Assembly (NCBI GenBank): GCA_963978895.1
Contig: OZ022242.1
Coordinates: forward strand, 13,801,907 to 13,865,906
Length of the DNA: 64,000 nt
Source of the DNA: Erpobdella octoculata
Taxonomy: Eukaryota; Annelida; Clitellata; Hirudinida; Erpobdellidae
Reading direction: 5' to 3'
Shown: positions 24,301-37,691 of the stretch, piece after piece
How the letters are laid out: each line of letters starts with the position of its first letter
How positions within the stretch are numbered: position 1 is the stretch's first letter
Translations under genes and position numbers: made by a program
Notes under the pieces: generated by a model
Told to the model about the DNA's origin: nothing
What the model saw: the letters and a program-made list of their open reading frames with translations, nothing else
The model's database searches: none

Positions 24301-24909
24301 CTGGTATGAATATAATAGTAATATCATAACATAATGCAAATAAATAAATAAATAGGTTGACCGAGTGAGCGCAGCGAAAAAAACGAGACCAATTGGTTAA
24401 TTTAAAAAATTGCCAAAAACTCACAGCGTCCTAGGCGGACCGGTCGGATCGTCCATCATTTTGCCTCAAATTAGAAAAGAACCTAACAAAAAGTAAAATT
24501 TACGAGCAGGCGATACGTTTATTTATAAAATACCAATCATTTCCGGAATCTTCGTTCAGTTAGTTTCCAAAAGAAAATTAAGTGCAGAGATTAAATTTAT
24601 TGATAAAAAAAAACATAAACAGTTATTTTAATGTTAAAAATAATTTGTATTATTTTAATTATACAATATTTATTTGCTATTAAACAAATTTAGTTTTTTA
24701 AGTTTAATCCACATTAGTTTTCTATATTTATATTATCACTAAAAACCAAAAGCAAATTTTTAATTTTTAAAAAATAATCAAAAATTAAATCTGTTTTATA
24801 AAATTAACAAACTACAAATTTCAAAAGTGTCATTTTTGCATTTTCACAACTAAATTGGCTTTGTTTACCTTTTACCTTACCGGTACATAATAGTCCTTCT
24901 GCTTCTCAT
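21330..24909 (-). CDS. TIA1: TIA1/TIAR-like RNA-binding protein, three RRMs, 12 coding exons
   Basis: Exons on the minus strand: 24909-24881, 24225-24129, 23317-23222, 23101-23044, 22916-22829, 22734-22659, 22587-22476, 22402-22310, 22237-22153, 21994-21814, 21705-21599, 21432-21330. All junctions are GT-AG and in phase; 1,125 nt, 374 residues (vertebrate TIA1/TIAR about 375-386). RRM1 (about 11-84) has RNP2 YVGNLE and RNP1 region [12 protein letters not shown]2 (about 96-170) has IYVGDL and [11 protein letters not shown]3 (about 200-275) has IYCAGI and KCFAFIR. The C-terminus is rich in Gly, Tyr, Asn and Gln, the prion-like type that drives stress-granule assembly in this family. TIA proteins bind U-rich RNA, act in splicing and repress translation. 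The first exon (nine codons plus two bases, strong GTAAGG donor) is the least certain part. Confidence 0.93.
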
Positions 24910-24984
24910 CTGTTTTCTCGCTTGATTTTGCTTTGCTTGAAACAAGCTAACTTATGCTATCTGGAAGACTCTAACAGAAATAAT
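24910..24984. promoter_or_regulatory. Putative shared head-to-head 5' region of TIA1-like and calpain genes
   Basis: The TIA1-like start codon (minus, 24907-24909) and the calpain start codon (plus, 24985-24987; an in-frame upstream ATG is at 24922) are about 75 bp apart. No TATA box is evident. Either the promoters overlap within the neighbouring 5' ends or the 5' UTRs overlap antisense. Inferred from ORF positions only. Confidence 0.4.
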
Positions 24985-27900
24985 ATGGATAAAATTATTC
25001 AAGAATGCGAAGCATCTGGCAATCAGTATGAAGATCCTGACTTTCCAGCTTCCAATTTTTCACTTTCACTTACAAAAGCTTTAGTCGAGAACATAGTTTG
25101 GCTACGAATAAAGGTTTTTTTAAAGTTCTTATTAGAGATGTGAAATAGATTTGTAATACTCTTTAGAATCATTAAATCTAACTCATTAACACGAACACAG
25201 GATATCCTAGAAAAGAGAAGTGCCTCGCCAGAATTATGGTTTGTGGATAGATATCAACTTTTGGATATCACCCGAGGAAAATATGGTGTGTTTATTATTT
25301 TATTTTAAATCCCTTATATTAACTTCATTGCCGACAGGCGCGGTCCCGGGATTTCGTGGTGGGGGGATGAAACATTTATTTTTTATTTGGAGTCTTATAT
25401 TATATTTTTTTTTATAGATTTTAAAGTTATCATGAAGTGATGGGTGTGTTGTAAGCAAATTGCGTTTTTGAACATAGGAAAAGTGTATGTTCCTATTCAA
25501 TCTCCCTACAAATACAATACAAAATAACATTTATATCGTGCCTTATAAAAAAACAATTGTTTTGCGAAGGTGCACAGTTCATCGACATTTCCTAATCAAA
25601 AAACTTATTAAGAAGATATGTCTTTAACCTAATTCTAACTTGCTTAATGTCTATAGAATGACGAACATGCACTTTCCTACAACCTCAGTATGTAAACACA
25701 AACGCAATATTCAAAAAGTGTTAGGTTTAAAACGAAAATTTGACAGTTTTGTTTGTCAAGCTCGACTCAAATGTATTTTCGTTCGTCAAGAATTCAATAG
25801 AACGAGTAGATAAATGACAATTTTGTTGTTCAGGGTTTGAAGTTTGGCTAGAACCTTTGCACTCTCAATGCTCAGTGGGTCCCGATTTAAAAAATGACAA
25901 TCTTAATGAAATTGCTGCAGCGCATTTTTATGACGGAAGTTCAAAATTTTTGCTTGACATTTTCAACACAATAATTTGAGTTTGTGCAGTTAAATTAGTA
26001 GAACAAATATTGATTTATGAATAATAAAATTAAGTACTTTACCACCTTTAGACTTCACAGAAAACAGTGGGTATTTTTCATTTTCGATTAATATAAGTAT
26101 AAGGAAAAACTAGTGTTCTAAACTTGCACAAACTCAATTTTTTTCAAATTTTTTAAACGATTAACGCTAGCAAACAACGAAGAATAGAAAACCCGAAAAC
26201 AACTAAAAACCGAATGAAAATCGCTTTAGCTGGATATCCTCAATTATAAGCTGCTAGTTGGCCGGACATAATCGCCTTCGGTTGGTCAAGCATATCTTAC
26301 TTAGGTATAGTAATGAGATATAAATTGCGCTTTGCTGATGCCCACAGATTTCTTCATGTTTTATAACTATCTAGGTTAAATAGATAGTTGGTGTTTGGCG
26401 AACGGTTGTTTGTTGTACTTTTAACTTAATTTATTCATTGAAAAAAATTGAGCTCTGAGGCTGGTGGGGGGGATGCCTCCCCAGCATCCCCAATGGTAGG
26501 ACCGCGCCTACCTGCCGATCTTGCTTGATTGCTTGCTTGAATGTTTTCAAACCTTGAAAGTGAAAATTAACTAACTTCTCGTCATCCAATTGAGTTGAAA
26601 TTTGAAATATGGGCTCACTCTTTTATGACAATGCATTTTATTAAAGTTTGAACATTTTTTAATTTTTTTTTAATTTAAATTAAAATGATAATTATTTACG
26701 TATTAAAACAAATCGAATACAATTAAATAAAAGTAGGAATTTAGATCATCAGGAACAAACTGGTTTTTATTTTTTGGAGGTTTTTGATACCGGATTTTTT
26801 TAGTTTTTTGAATAACTGTTTTTATATAAATAAATTAGCTTTTTATAAAAAACCTGGTAATACACACTTGATTGATCGATATTTTTACTAGGTGGTCATA
26901 AGGCGCCCATTACATTTAAACTAATATTTAATTAATATTTTCTACTTTTTATTTTTTTTCAATTGCCATCTAGCGAATGTAATAAAAGCCTAATGCGCCT
27001 GTGAAAATAAAATTATTATTTGTATTAATGTATTGTATGAAAGTGTAGTTGTAAGGCGACTAGGGGCGAGTTAAATTAAATTAATTATTTTCTATTGTTT
27101 ATTTTTTTCGCTAGATGACAAACCTCATTTCGTTAAATTTAAAATATTATTTTCTAATTTTTAGTTTAGTGAATGTATGGAATTCCTCAGTCAGAGAATT
27201 ATACAATATATCAGGGACAATGCTTTTTGTAAAGAAACACTACCGTTTCGGATTCAACCTTTAGTGACATATATAAGCTAATAAGATATACACAACTATG
27301 TACTTGCTTTGGCAATACATATAGATTATTGTAGTAAAATTATAATAAAATAAAAACATTTTAATTGAAATATGAAATATATATATATAATGTAAATAAA
27401 TAAATAAATTACACATGTCATGTAGTAAAATAATAAAAAAGCGAGCGTTCCAAAGTGAGTGAGTGACTCATTTAATCAACGTAATTATATATAGTATAAC
27501 GGTAATCAAAAGAGAATGTCTTTATTTTTTATTGTTAAGTTGATTTGAAATGAAAGCAGATAAAAATAACACTGTTAAATATCAATTAAACATTTCTTCC
27601 CACATTTCATCTCAAAAAATATAAAAGGAAAACTTCCTCCATAATATGCTGCTTGGTAAACCTGCTTCCTTCATCAGATACAAGGGCCGTATTTAGGGGG
27701 GTCACTGTATAATAAAAATTAATGTGTTTAATAAATTAAAAGCATTATAAACCAAATGGTTGTATTAGATCCAGTGTTATTAAAAGTCACATTTTGAGTC
27801 ATCTCATAATTGCTTATTCTCTGATTATGTGCAAGTCTTTGTGGAACTTTAATTCATTAAATTATCATTAAGCTTTTAACTGTAATTATTCTAATATTTT

Positions 27901-28248
27901 CAATTTTTATTAAATTTTTAAATTTAAAGGGTCATCTGAATTTGTTGGAGCACTTGCCACAATCACTCAGAAACCAGATCTTTTTCACATGATTTTTGAC
28001 TATGGACAACTTCAACCAGCTCCTTCAGATACTTTTTCCAGATCGCAGCTGTTTGGAATTTATTCCTTCAGGTTCTGGTTCAATGGAGTGTGGCAGGAAG
28101 TTGTTGTTGATGACAGGTTGCCGACCAGTGAAGATGGAAAACTTGTTTTTGTCACGTCGAGAAGTGAAAACAATTTCCTTCCTTCGCTCCTCGAAAAAGC
28201 CTACGCCAAGTATAACTTATTAATTTATTCTTATGATGAATTAAGAGT

Positions 28249-28328
<80 letters not shown>

Positions 28329-31300
28329 ATTAAGACTTCTGATCTCATTATATTGTCGATGGAAATTTGATATTGAAAGTCCTTTTTTTTATTAAAATCA
28401 CAGGTTACTGGGATCCTATGAAGCCATCTCCCACAATACTCTACCTGAAATCTTGCACCACCTCACCGGGGGTGTCGTAGAATCTTTCAATCTGGACAAC
28501 AATCCTCCATCCACTCCATTTCTCATCAATTCTATTTTTAAAGTCCTGGAGATGCGATCCCTTATTGGTTGTTGCATAAATATTTGGGTTGGTTACTATT
28601 TGTATTTAATTGTTATTTTAAAAGATTATTTTTTAATTAATGAATGTTTTTATGTCCCCCTTTTTTTCTTGTCATCTACAGGATAAGAACACTGGTGAGG
28701 GAACTGTTTTGAGTTGTGGTTTGATCACGAACCATCAGTATATTCTCAATGATATTAGAGAGGTAGCTCTTATATATTCTATTTATCAATTTGTTTCACC
28801 TTCTAACTAAGTTTTGTTAATGACTAATCCAAATTATTTGACTTTGTAAAAGAAATATTCTTTTTGATCTGCTAGCATTCACAGTTCATTTATAAAAATT
28901 TCGCCTCTTTATCTTCCATTCAAAAAACTTGGCAGTCACTGATTTTTTTGGTTCAAATCTTTTAGTTTTTTGCTCATTTTCTAATGCTTTGATCACTTTT
29001 ATTTGGTTTTTAAAATTGTTGTTTTCTGCTGAGATCCCAATACATAGAGAACTCTACGGGTTAGATATGATGTGTAGTGTAGATGTAAAATAGATTTTTC
29101 TTTTACTTAATTCCTTAATTTTATCTAACTGGAGTTGTGATGATGACGTTCCAAAGTACCCTGTCATTTAGTTGACATTAGCAATGCGTATACTGACTAC
29201 AATAAATGTTTTTATAAATTATTTAAACATTTTTTGATTGATTCCAATATTTTTTATGGAATTATGCTATTAAAATAAAAAAAGTGATTTAAATCATCTT
29301 AACTCTCTTTGACTGCTCAACATTCAGATAAAATTGGTAACGGACAGAAACGAGGTTCCCCTGACCTTGGTGAGGCTAAAAAACCCCTGGGGAAATGTCA
29401 GGAGATGGAAAGGACCCTGGAGTATAGAGTAAGCTGATTTTTATTGTTATTTTTGCATCTTATTTATCACTGCAGGTCAAATTTCTTAGCATAATTTATT
29501 CATTTATTTTAATCTGCTTCAGATCACTTGAATGGAAAAAAGTCACTAAAGAAGACAGAGAGAGCATGGGCCTGTATCTCAACAGTGATGCAGAGTTCTG
29601 GTAGGATTTGTATATTCATGACTTATGTACTTGGATGGCCAACAAATTGTATGGTCTTTTAATTCTGGTTTCATGGTGAAATTTAAAGTTGATTTTAATG
29701 TTAAAATAAACTTTTAACAGGATGAATTTTGCTGAGTTTTTGCATCTTTTTGACCTTGATTTTTGTCACCTTTTGGTGCCATCACACCTTTCGGTTTCCT
29801 CTTTATCATCATCACCTGTGGCTGTGACCAATGATGAGGCAAGGTCAACCAGGTGGGATGCCCATTTATTCCATGGCACCTGGAGAAAAAGTTTATCAGC
29901 AGGTGGCAGACCATCTTGCAAAGGTTAATTTGTGATTCAAGTTCTCAATATCAAGGTTTTAATCTAAACTAGGTTTTTTTCGGCACAAGCGCCTGGGAAA
30001 GAGAAAGGGAGCAGGAAAGCGAGCGGGAACGAGAGAGCGACCGGGAGCGTAAGAGCCACCGGAGAAGGAAACGGGAGCGAGAGAGAAAAACGATAGAAAA
30101 ACGATAGAAAACCTCTAAAAACCCCGGACAACGCCGGGTACTCTGCTAGTAGAACATAAAATAAATAAATGAGATACGTATGTACGCGAGGGCATGTACA
30201 CAACATATACATAAAACTTTGCATGTGAGTACAACATGCGGATTTAAGACTGCACTCTACACATTAGCAATAGCATAGCATAATAAAATATGCCGAGTTT
30301 TATATTTTCAAGTAAATAATGTCCCAGCCTCACTCAATCACTCAATTTTTTAAGGAGAAACACAATTAACTGAAGCCTGACAACTAGATAGGCTTTTTTT
30401 CCAAACAAAATAACTCAACTCTAAACAATAAACAAAGTAATTCACAAGCTATCACAGCTCCTTTCACTAACCTTAGAAAAATTAAAATAAAAAAAAATCC
30501 ACAATGGAAAACAGTGAGAGAAGTAGAGTTAGTAAGATATGTAGGAAGAGAGTTCCAGAGAAAGGGACCAGAGTAGGAAAAAAGAGCATTTAACATAAGG
30601 ATTAGCACTTTGATGAGTTGCCTTTCCCATAGGCCTAGCGGAGTTTATCCGGTGGGAGGCAAGGCTGACGTCTGCCCAAAAAAATGCAAATCATTTGCGG
30701 CAGTGAATTAATGCACAACTATAGTTTTGTAGCTAGAGACTGTGATATTTAAATTGTATCATTAGTATCAATAATATTACAATTTTGAAAACAGCAGTTT
30801 GACTGTGTTTATAATAAAGCAAACACAAATAGCACATAACAAACTTTACATAATTTCTATTAATTTTGCATAGGGGCAATATATTTCAAGTTTTAGTAAA
30901 ATAACATTAATCAAACAGTTATTTATAAATATTAATATTATAATATTAATATAAATTACCTGGTAATTCTTATAATATTGGTTAGTTTAAACTTATGGTT
31001 ATGCTTACTAGAAACCGGTATTGACAATCTTCTTTCAGAGTATTTTTTGAAAGTTATTACGTCAGTATGTAGTTACGTAGTAATCGATCTAAATTTTTTC
31101 CAAATTGACTCAGTCTAAAAGACATAAAGGTGAAATGCGGTTACATTTAGCAATAAATATATTGTACAATTTTATGTCTATATTTTTAAAGACATGTTTA
31201 TTAAAATTATTTTGCTTTTAATTTAGATAGCCACTGGATGAACCCCCAATGTCTGGTGACTTTAAAACACATGGATCACGATGATAACAACTCGTACGTT

Positions 31301-34300
31301 CTGATTGTTGAACTAGAACAGAAAAGTTCTGCTATCTTGACAAGTCATGAGAACAGAAAAGAGATAGGATTTGTTCTCTATCAGGTTTGCTATTATGGCT
31401 TAGAGGTTTTGCAATAACGATCCTCGATCATAGCGTTTATAGGATAGAGTAGTGTTTTATTATTTTTATTATTATCATTGTTGAGGGCACCAGATGGTTT
31501 GGTTTCAAAAGTCATTGCTCTTCAGCTACTCCATTCATGTTCATCAGCTGCAAATATCACCTAAAAAAATATTTCATCCATTCATATTTCTTCTTCAGTT
31601 TGTCTATGGTTTTTGAGCATACTGCAAAGGTATCTGATAGAATATTTCATGAAAAGTCACTTTTAGTTGATAACTGTGTTTCATATTATTTTTATATGCC
31701 TTCAAAACAATGAAATTGAGACGATTTCTTTTCTTTTTTGTTTGTTTTTATCAACTTAGGTCCATGAAAGCATGTTTCTTCGTACAAGTCTTTAAGAATG
31801 TTGAATGATTTGACCATTTCACCTTGGTTTTTTCTGTATCCGTGAGCGAGCATATTTTCTGATCAATGAGTATTGAGTGGTTATGCAATTTTTATTTCAT
31901 GTCACACTGAACACTAAATTGAATCTGATAAGTGTGAATGTTGATTATTATTTTCTGTATTGATGGTGCTCAATCCATACATATGTTTTCGAACAAGAAT
32001 ATTAATTTAAATATTTTAATTCTGTTTTTATCAATGAAAAGAACAGTAAATAATAACCATTTTCATTTATAAGATATTTAAAACTTTTATGAACAGTGCC
32101 CTAAATCAGCTTCTCCGCCACTTCCCAGAGAGTTCTTTGAAGAGAACAACTTTGTGGACAGCAGCCACTGCTATACAAACCTTCGTTTTGTAGTCAAACG
32201 GTTTGTTCTTCGACCCGGTACTTACGCTGTTGTCCCATCCACATACAAGCCTGATGTTGAGGGATCATTCATACTAAGGGTGCTTGTCTCAGATGCTGCT
32301 AGCTCTGTAGAGTGAGTGATATTATTTTCTTAAAATTGAGAGTCTTTGTTCAACCACTTGCTTCTATACTTAATGGTTATATTAATAGAAATGGGTACAT
32401 TATATCCAGGTTCTTAAAGAAAAACATTAACAAGTTATTATCAAAAAACAAATTGTATTTATTGTCCATAAAACATAATTCAGGCAGTGAAAAATGCATT
32501 ACTTTTGTCTAAAATAGTTTGTCAACTTCTTCTGATGTCTGAAATAAGCATGGACGTAAATTCAGCATTTTCCAGGAGGGGCAAAAATTTTCCCGCCATT
32601 ATATAGATTATTGACAGGGCTACCCAGTGTTGCACGGGTTTTTTTTCTTTTTTGTCAATGGAACATCAAATAATTACCAGATTTTTTTCAAAATTTTCTC
32701 ATCAATGAAGTCTGCCTACATGCCAAATGTTGCTCCTGCGGCTTGGATGTGATAAGCGAATACTCTCACACACACATTATTTTTTTTATTTATATAAATA
32801 TGTAGGTAGAAGCATGGAGGAGTGGAGAGATGCATCCCCCACCAGAGTATCAATTGATATTTTTTGGATATAATACCTGGTTTACACACGCAAAAAGAAT
32901 TCCAATACGTATTAAATCATCACGAGGTTAAGTAAAGTTAAAATTAACAATTTATATACTAAGCTCTAGGAGAAAAAATTTTAATTTTGGAAATCAAGGG
33001 GGGGGGCAAATTGTTTACACACGTCAGAAAGATTCCAATTCGCTAGGTTAAGTAATGTTAAAATTAAAAAAATATATATATTAAACTCTAAGTAAAAAAT
33101 TTCAAATTTTGAAAATCAGGGTGGGGCAAATGCCCCCCCCCGCAATTTACGTCCCTGGAAATAAGGAGCAACTTGTTCTATGGCTGCATCCAGCTTATTA
33201 CTCAACACTGTAACTTACTTAGATTATAATACCGAAAAGCTTAAACTAACGAAAACGTTTTACGTTATAACTGCTCACACATCTTTTTTGTTTGTTTTCT
33301 GCATGATTGCTTTACGTTTATGAGACATGTGTAAAATACACTTTTGAGATGAAATAAAATACGAGCTTTCCACTATTTGAAATACATGCTGATAATTCTA
33401 TTCTGGCTAATAGATACAAGAAAGAGTTGATAACTTATTATCGGAATTGGGACACCGCTTCTCACTTTTTTATTTCCATGGTTGCAATAAAAGTTTATTA
33501 TGCTGACCATGCTTTCTAAATGAGTTAAATAATCTGTTATATACATGGGAAATATTGTAATTAGGACCAATATTTGAGTACGTTATAGCCAAATGTAGGT
33601 TATGTCAAAATATGTTATAGCCAAGGTAATATAACATGGGTGAGATGGGTAAATGTGACAGGAACATTATTTTGGCAGGTTTTATCCAAATGTGAGTTAT
33701 GTCCAGGGTAAGTTGAATTACGACCTTAGAGCCGCATATACTTTAGTTGTAGAGGCAATGTACAGATTTTTTCCCATACACTAATTAAACATGTTTTTTG
33801 TGCTTAAAAACGTTACAATCAAAGGCTGCATAAGTTTATTTTATTTTGTAGTACAAAGACTTTATAAACTTTAATTAATATCAACTTTGAAATTGATCAA
33901 GATTTTTCGATGGTTCTGACCCGTCCACCCCACTTCCTAGAAGTGGGGGGAAAGTGAGGCGCACAATATCAGATCCTTCAAAAGATCCCAAGGAAGAAAT
34001 ACTGCAGAATGAATTTCTTGAAATGGTTGGAGATGATCAGCAGATCACTCTGAAACAGTTGAGAGAGCTGTTGGGTTGTCATCTCAAATTAGGTTGGTGA
34101 ATTACAATAATTATAATTGATGCCATTTCGGACAGGTTTTCATGACTTTTTATTCAATTATATAAACTATGATTACAAAATATAATAGACATTATTGGGT
34201 TATATTTATCTCAATTATCATTCACAGAAAACCAATCGAAAGATTTCAGCTTGGATTTTTGGAAGCATCTTGTTTCACTTGTTGATGTTGGTCCATGTTA

Positions 34301-34727
34301 ATTAATAATAATTCATGTTCTTGACTAAATATTAAATTACTAACATAATAATGATTAGAAATCTGTTTTATATTCCTTCTTATTAATGATTTATTTATTT
34401 TAAATAGAAAGATTACAGAACGAAGCTCAGTCTACAAGAGGTTCTCTATCTGTGGAGTGTAATAAAATCATGGAAGGTTGTTTATAAGTTTTATTTCTCT
34501 CTTTCTTTTTATCTCTGTCATCATTATTAGGAAATTAGTGGTGTATTGTCATATATTATAGCTGAAACTAGTAAACAGACTTGAAATAAATTTTCATACT
34601 TGCTTGTAGTTATTGTGATTATTATTAACTTCCAGAAAAGTTTCTTTGCATACAGCAAGCAAGGGCTGATGGACTCACATGAACTCAGGCCTCTTATTAT
34701 CTCATTTGGTTTGTTTAATATTTTCAA

Positions 34728-34801
<74 letters not shown>

Positions 34802-34994
34802 CTCTAGAAGAAATCGAACCCACATGTCTACGGCAAAACCGCCTTGCCTAAATGCAAACGCTCTTACCACTGGGCCACCAGCCATCACCAAAATGATGGC
34901 TAGAAGTCCCAGTCTTTCGGAGCTACTTAACATATTAGACCTTACTATGATGGGCTCAACTACTCCTTACTTTGGCTCGACAGCTATTCTGCTG

Positions 34995-35070
<76 letters not shown>

Positions 35071-35566
35071 TACGTTTATTAACAAGACATTAAATAGTAC
35101 AAACTGTTTCCTAATTTCATCAAAAAGGTTACAAGTTAAACCCAACAGTGACAAGTCGCCTTATATACAGATACTCGAATGAGCAACACAAGATTGATAT
35201 AGAGGGATTTCTTACTTGTATGATCAGGCTCTTCAACCTTCAAAGTAAAATTACTGCACTTCTTTATGCTTTCTTAAACATCTATGTATATGTATGTAGT
35301 ATATATATATTAAGTTGTTTTTGCTTTATAATTGTCAGATGCCTTTAAGCAGTATGAAAAGAATGAAAAAATAACTTGCAACTTGGAAGAGGTATGAAGT
35401 AAATAAGTTTTTATTCATATTTGTTTCAAAGAAGTTTCCCTCAACTGGCTTTGACCAGATTCTCTTTATTAACCAATCGAATGTATGAAGCCTCATGAAT
35501 ATGCTAATGAGAATAACAATCAATCATAAATTTCAGTGGATGGAGATCTCCCTGAGGACACTCTGA
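24985..35566 (+). CDS. Classical calpain with PEF domain; catalytic Cys replaced by Ser; 17 exons
   Basis: Exons: 24985-25113, 25201-25285, 27930-28209, 28404-28587, 28682-28762, 29328-29428, 29523-29600, 29721-29923, 31227-31384, 32097-32311, 33902-34092, 34228-34286, 34408-34476, 34636-34708, 35128-35244, 35339-35391, 35537-35566. All are in phase: 2,106 nt, 701 residues, normal for the family. Order: N-terminal FEDPDFP-like motif (YEDPDFPASNFSL), protease core PC1/PC2, C2-like CBSW domain (WMNPQCLV to PGTYAVVPSTY), penta-EF-hand domain ending in EEWMEISLRTL. Calpains are Ca2+-dependent Cys proteases. Here DITRGKYGSSEFVGALATIT replaces the family's D-I-x-x-G-x-x-G-D-C-W block, so Ser74 sits at the nucleophile while His244 (TNHQY) and Asn272 (LKNPWG) remain. 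EF loops are degenerate (e.g. DKDYRTKLSLQE). Likely a non-proteolytic, calpain-6-like member. The upstream ATG at 24922 would add 21 residues. Confidence 0.92.
25335..26510. mobile_element. Non-autonomous hAT-like element in calpain intron 2
   Basis: Termini CAGGCGCGGTCC (25335) and, inverted, TAGGCGCGGTCC (ending 26510) match 11 of 12. The flanking 8-mers ATTGCCGA and CCTGCCGA match 6 of 8, consistent with an old 8-bp hAT target duplication. The 1.18-kb interior is AT-rich without a recognisable transposase. Confidence 0.6.
26511..27929. repeat. Remainder of calpain intron 2: dispersed AT-rich repeat
   Basis: 27110-27350 resembles 18850-19015 (GCTAGATGACA, TAAGCTAATAAGATATA). CAAGGGCCGTATTTAGGGGG at 27682 looks like a lone hAT-type terminus. 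No exon or gene seen. Confidence 0.4.
28248..28325. repeat. (TA)n microsatellite in calpain intron 3
   Basis: About 38 TA units starting some 40 bp after the exon 3 donor. The donor GTATAA and the downstream acceptor are intact. Confidence 0.9.
29975..30149 (+). mobile_element. Helitron-like 3' end in calpain intron 8
   Basis: A ~90-bp stretch of GGGAGCGAGAGAG/GAGCGGGAACG units precedes AAACCTCTAAAAACC, the hairpin CCCCGGACAACGCCGGG and CTAG (30146-30149) followed by T. This is the same 3' structure as at 6188. The 5' end is not identified. It starts about 50 bp after the calpain exon 8 donor. Confidence 0.65.
30384..30608 (-). pseudogene. LINE reverse-transcriptase 3' fragment
   Basis: The minus-strand peptide GPFLWNSLPTYLTNSTSLTVF matches the GPxLWNSLPxxLR C-terminal motif of CR1/L2/Rex-type non-LTR polyproteins. 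Only the end of the ORF is present, in calpain intron 8. Confidence 0.5.
30609..31226. other. Rest of calpain intron 8
   Basis: AT-rich; no gene or clear repeat recognised. Confidence 0.4.
32549..33157. mobile_element. Non-autonomous hAT element in calpain intron 10, with nested Helitron relic
   Basis: Termini CATGGACGTAAATT (left) and CAGGGACGTAAATTGCGGG (right, inverted), flanked by a perfect 8-bp duplication GAAATAAG (32541-32548 and 33158-33165). Inside are two ~116-bp tandem units (32880-33000 and 33010-33125, each with TTACACACG and GATTCCAAT-like segments). There is also, on the minus strand near 32608-32632, a CCCGTGCAACACTGGGTA hairpin resembling a decayed Helitron 3' end. Confidence 0.8.
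34728..35068 (-). repeat. tRNA-like repeat copy 3 between two (TA)n arrays
   Basis: 34801-34996 matches the units at 6245-6763, with the same TCTACGGCAAAACCGCC and CAGTCTTTCGGAGCTACTTA segments. The minus-strand A-box-like region is weaker. TA arrays lie at 34728-34799 and 34997-35068. It sits in calpain intron 14. Confidence 0.65.

Positions 35567-37691
<2,125 letters not shown>

Noticed and set aside
31770..31805. A possible calpain exon after an acceptor at 31769 (VHESMFLRTSL)
   Set aside because: It reaches a stop within 12 codons, while exon 9 to exon 10 (31384 to 32097) joins in phase and fits the family.
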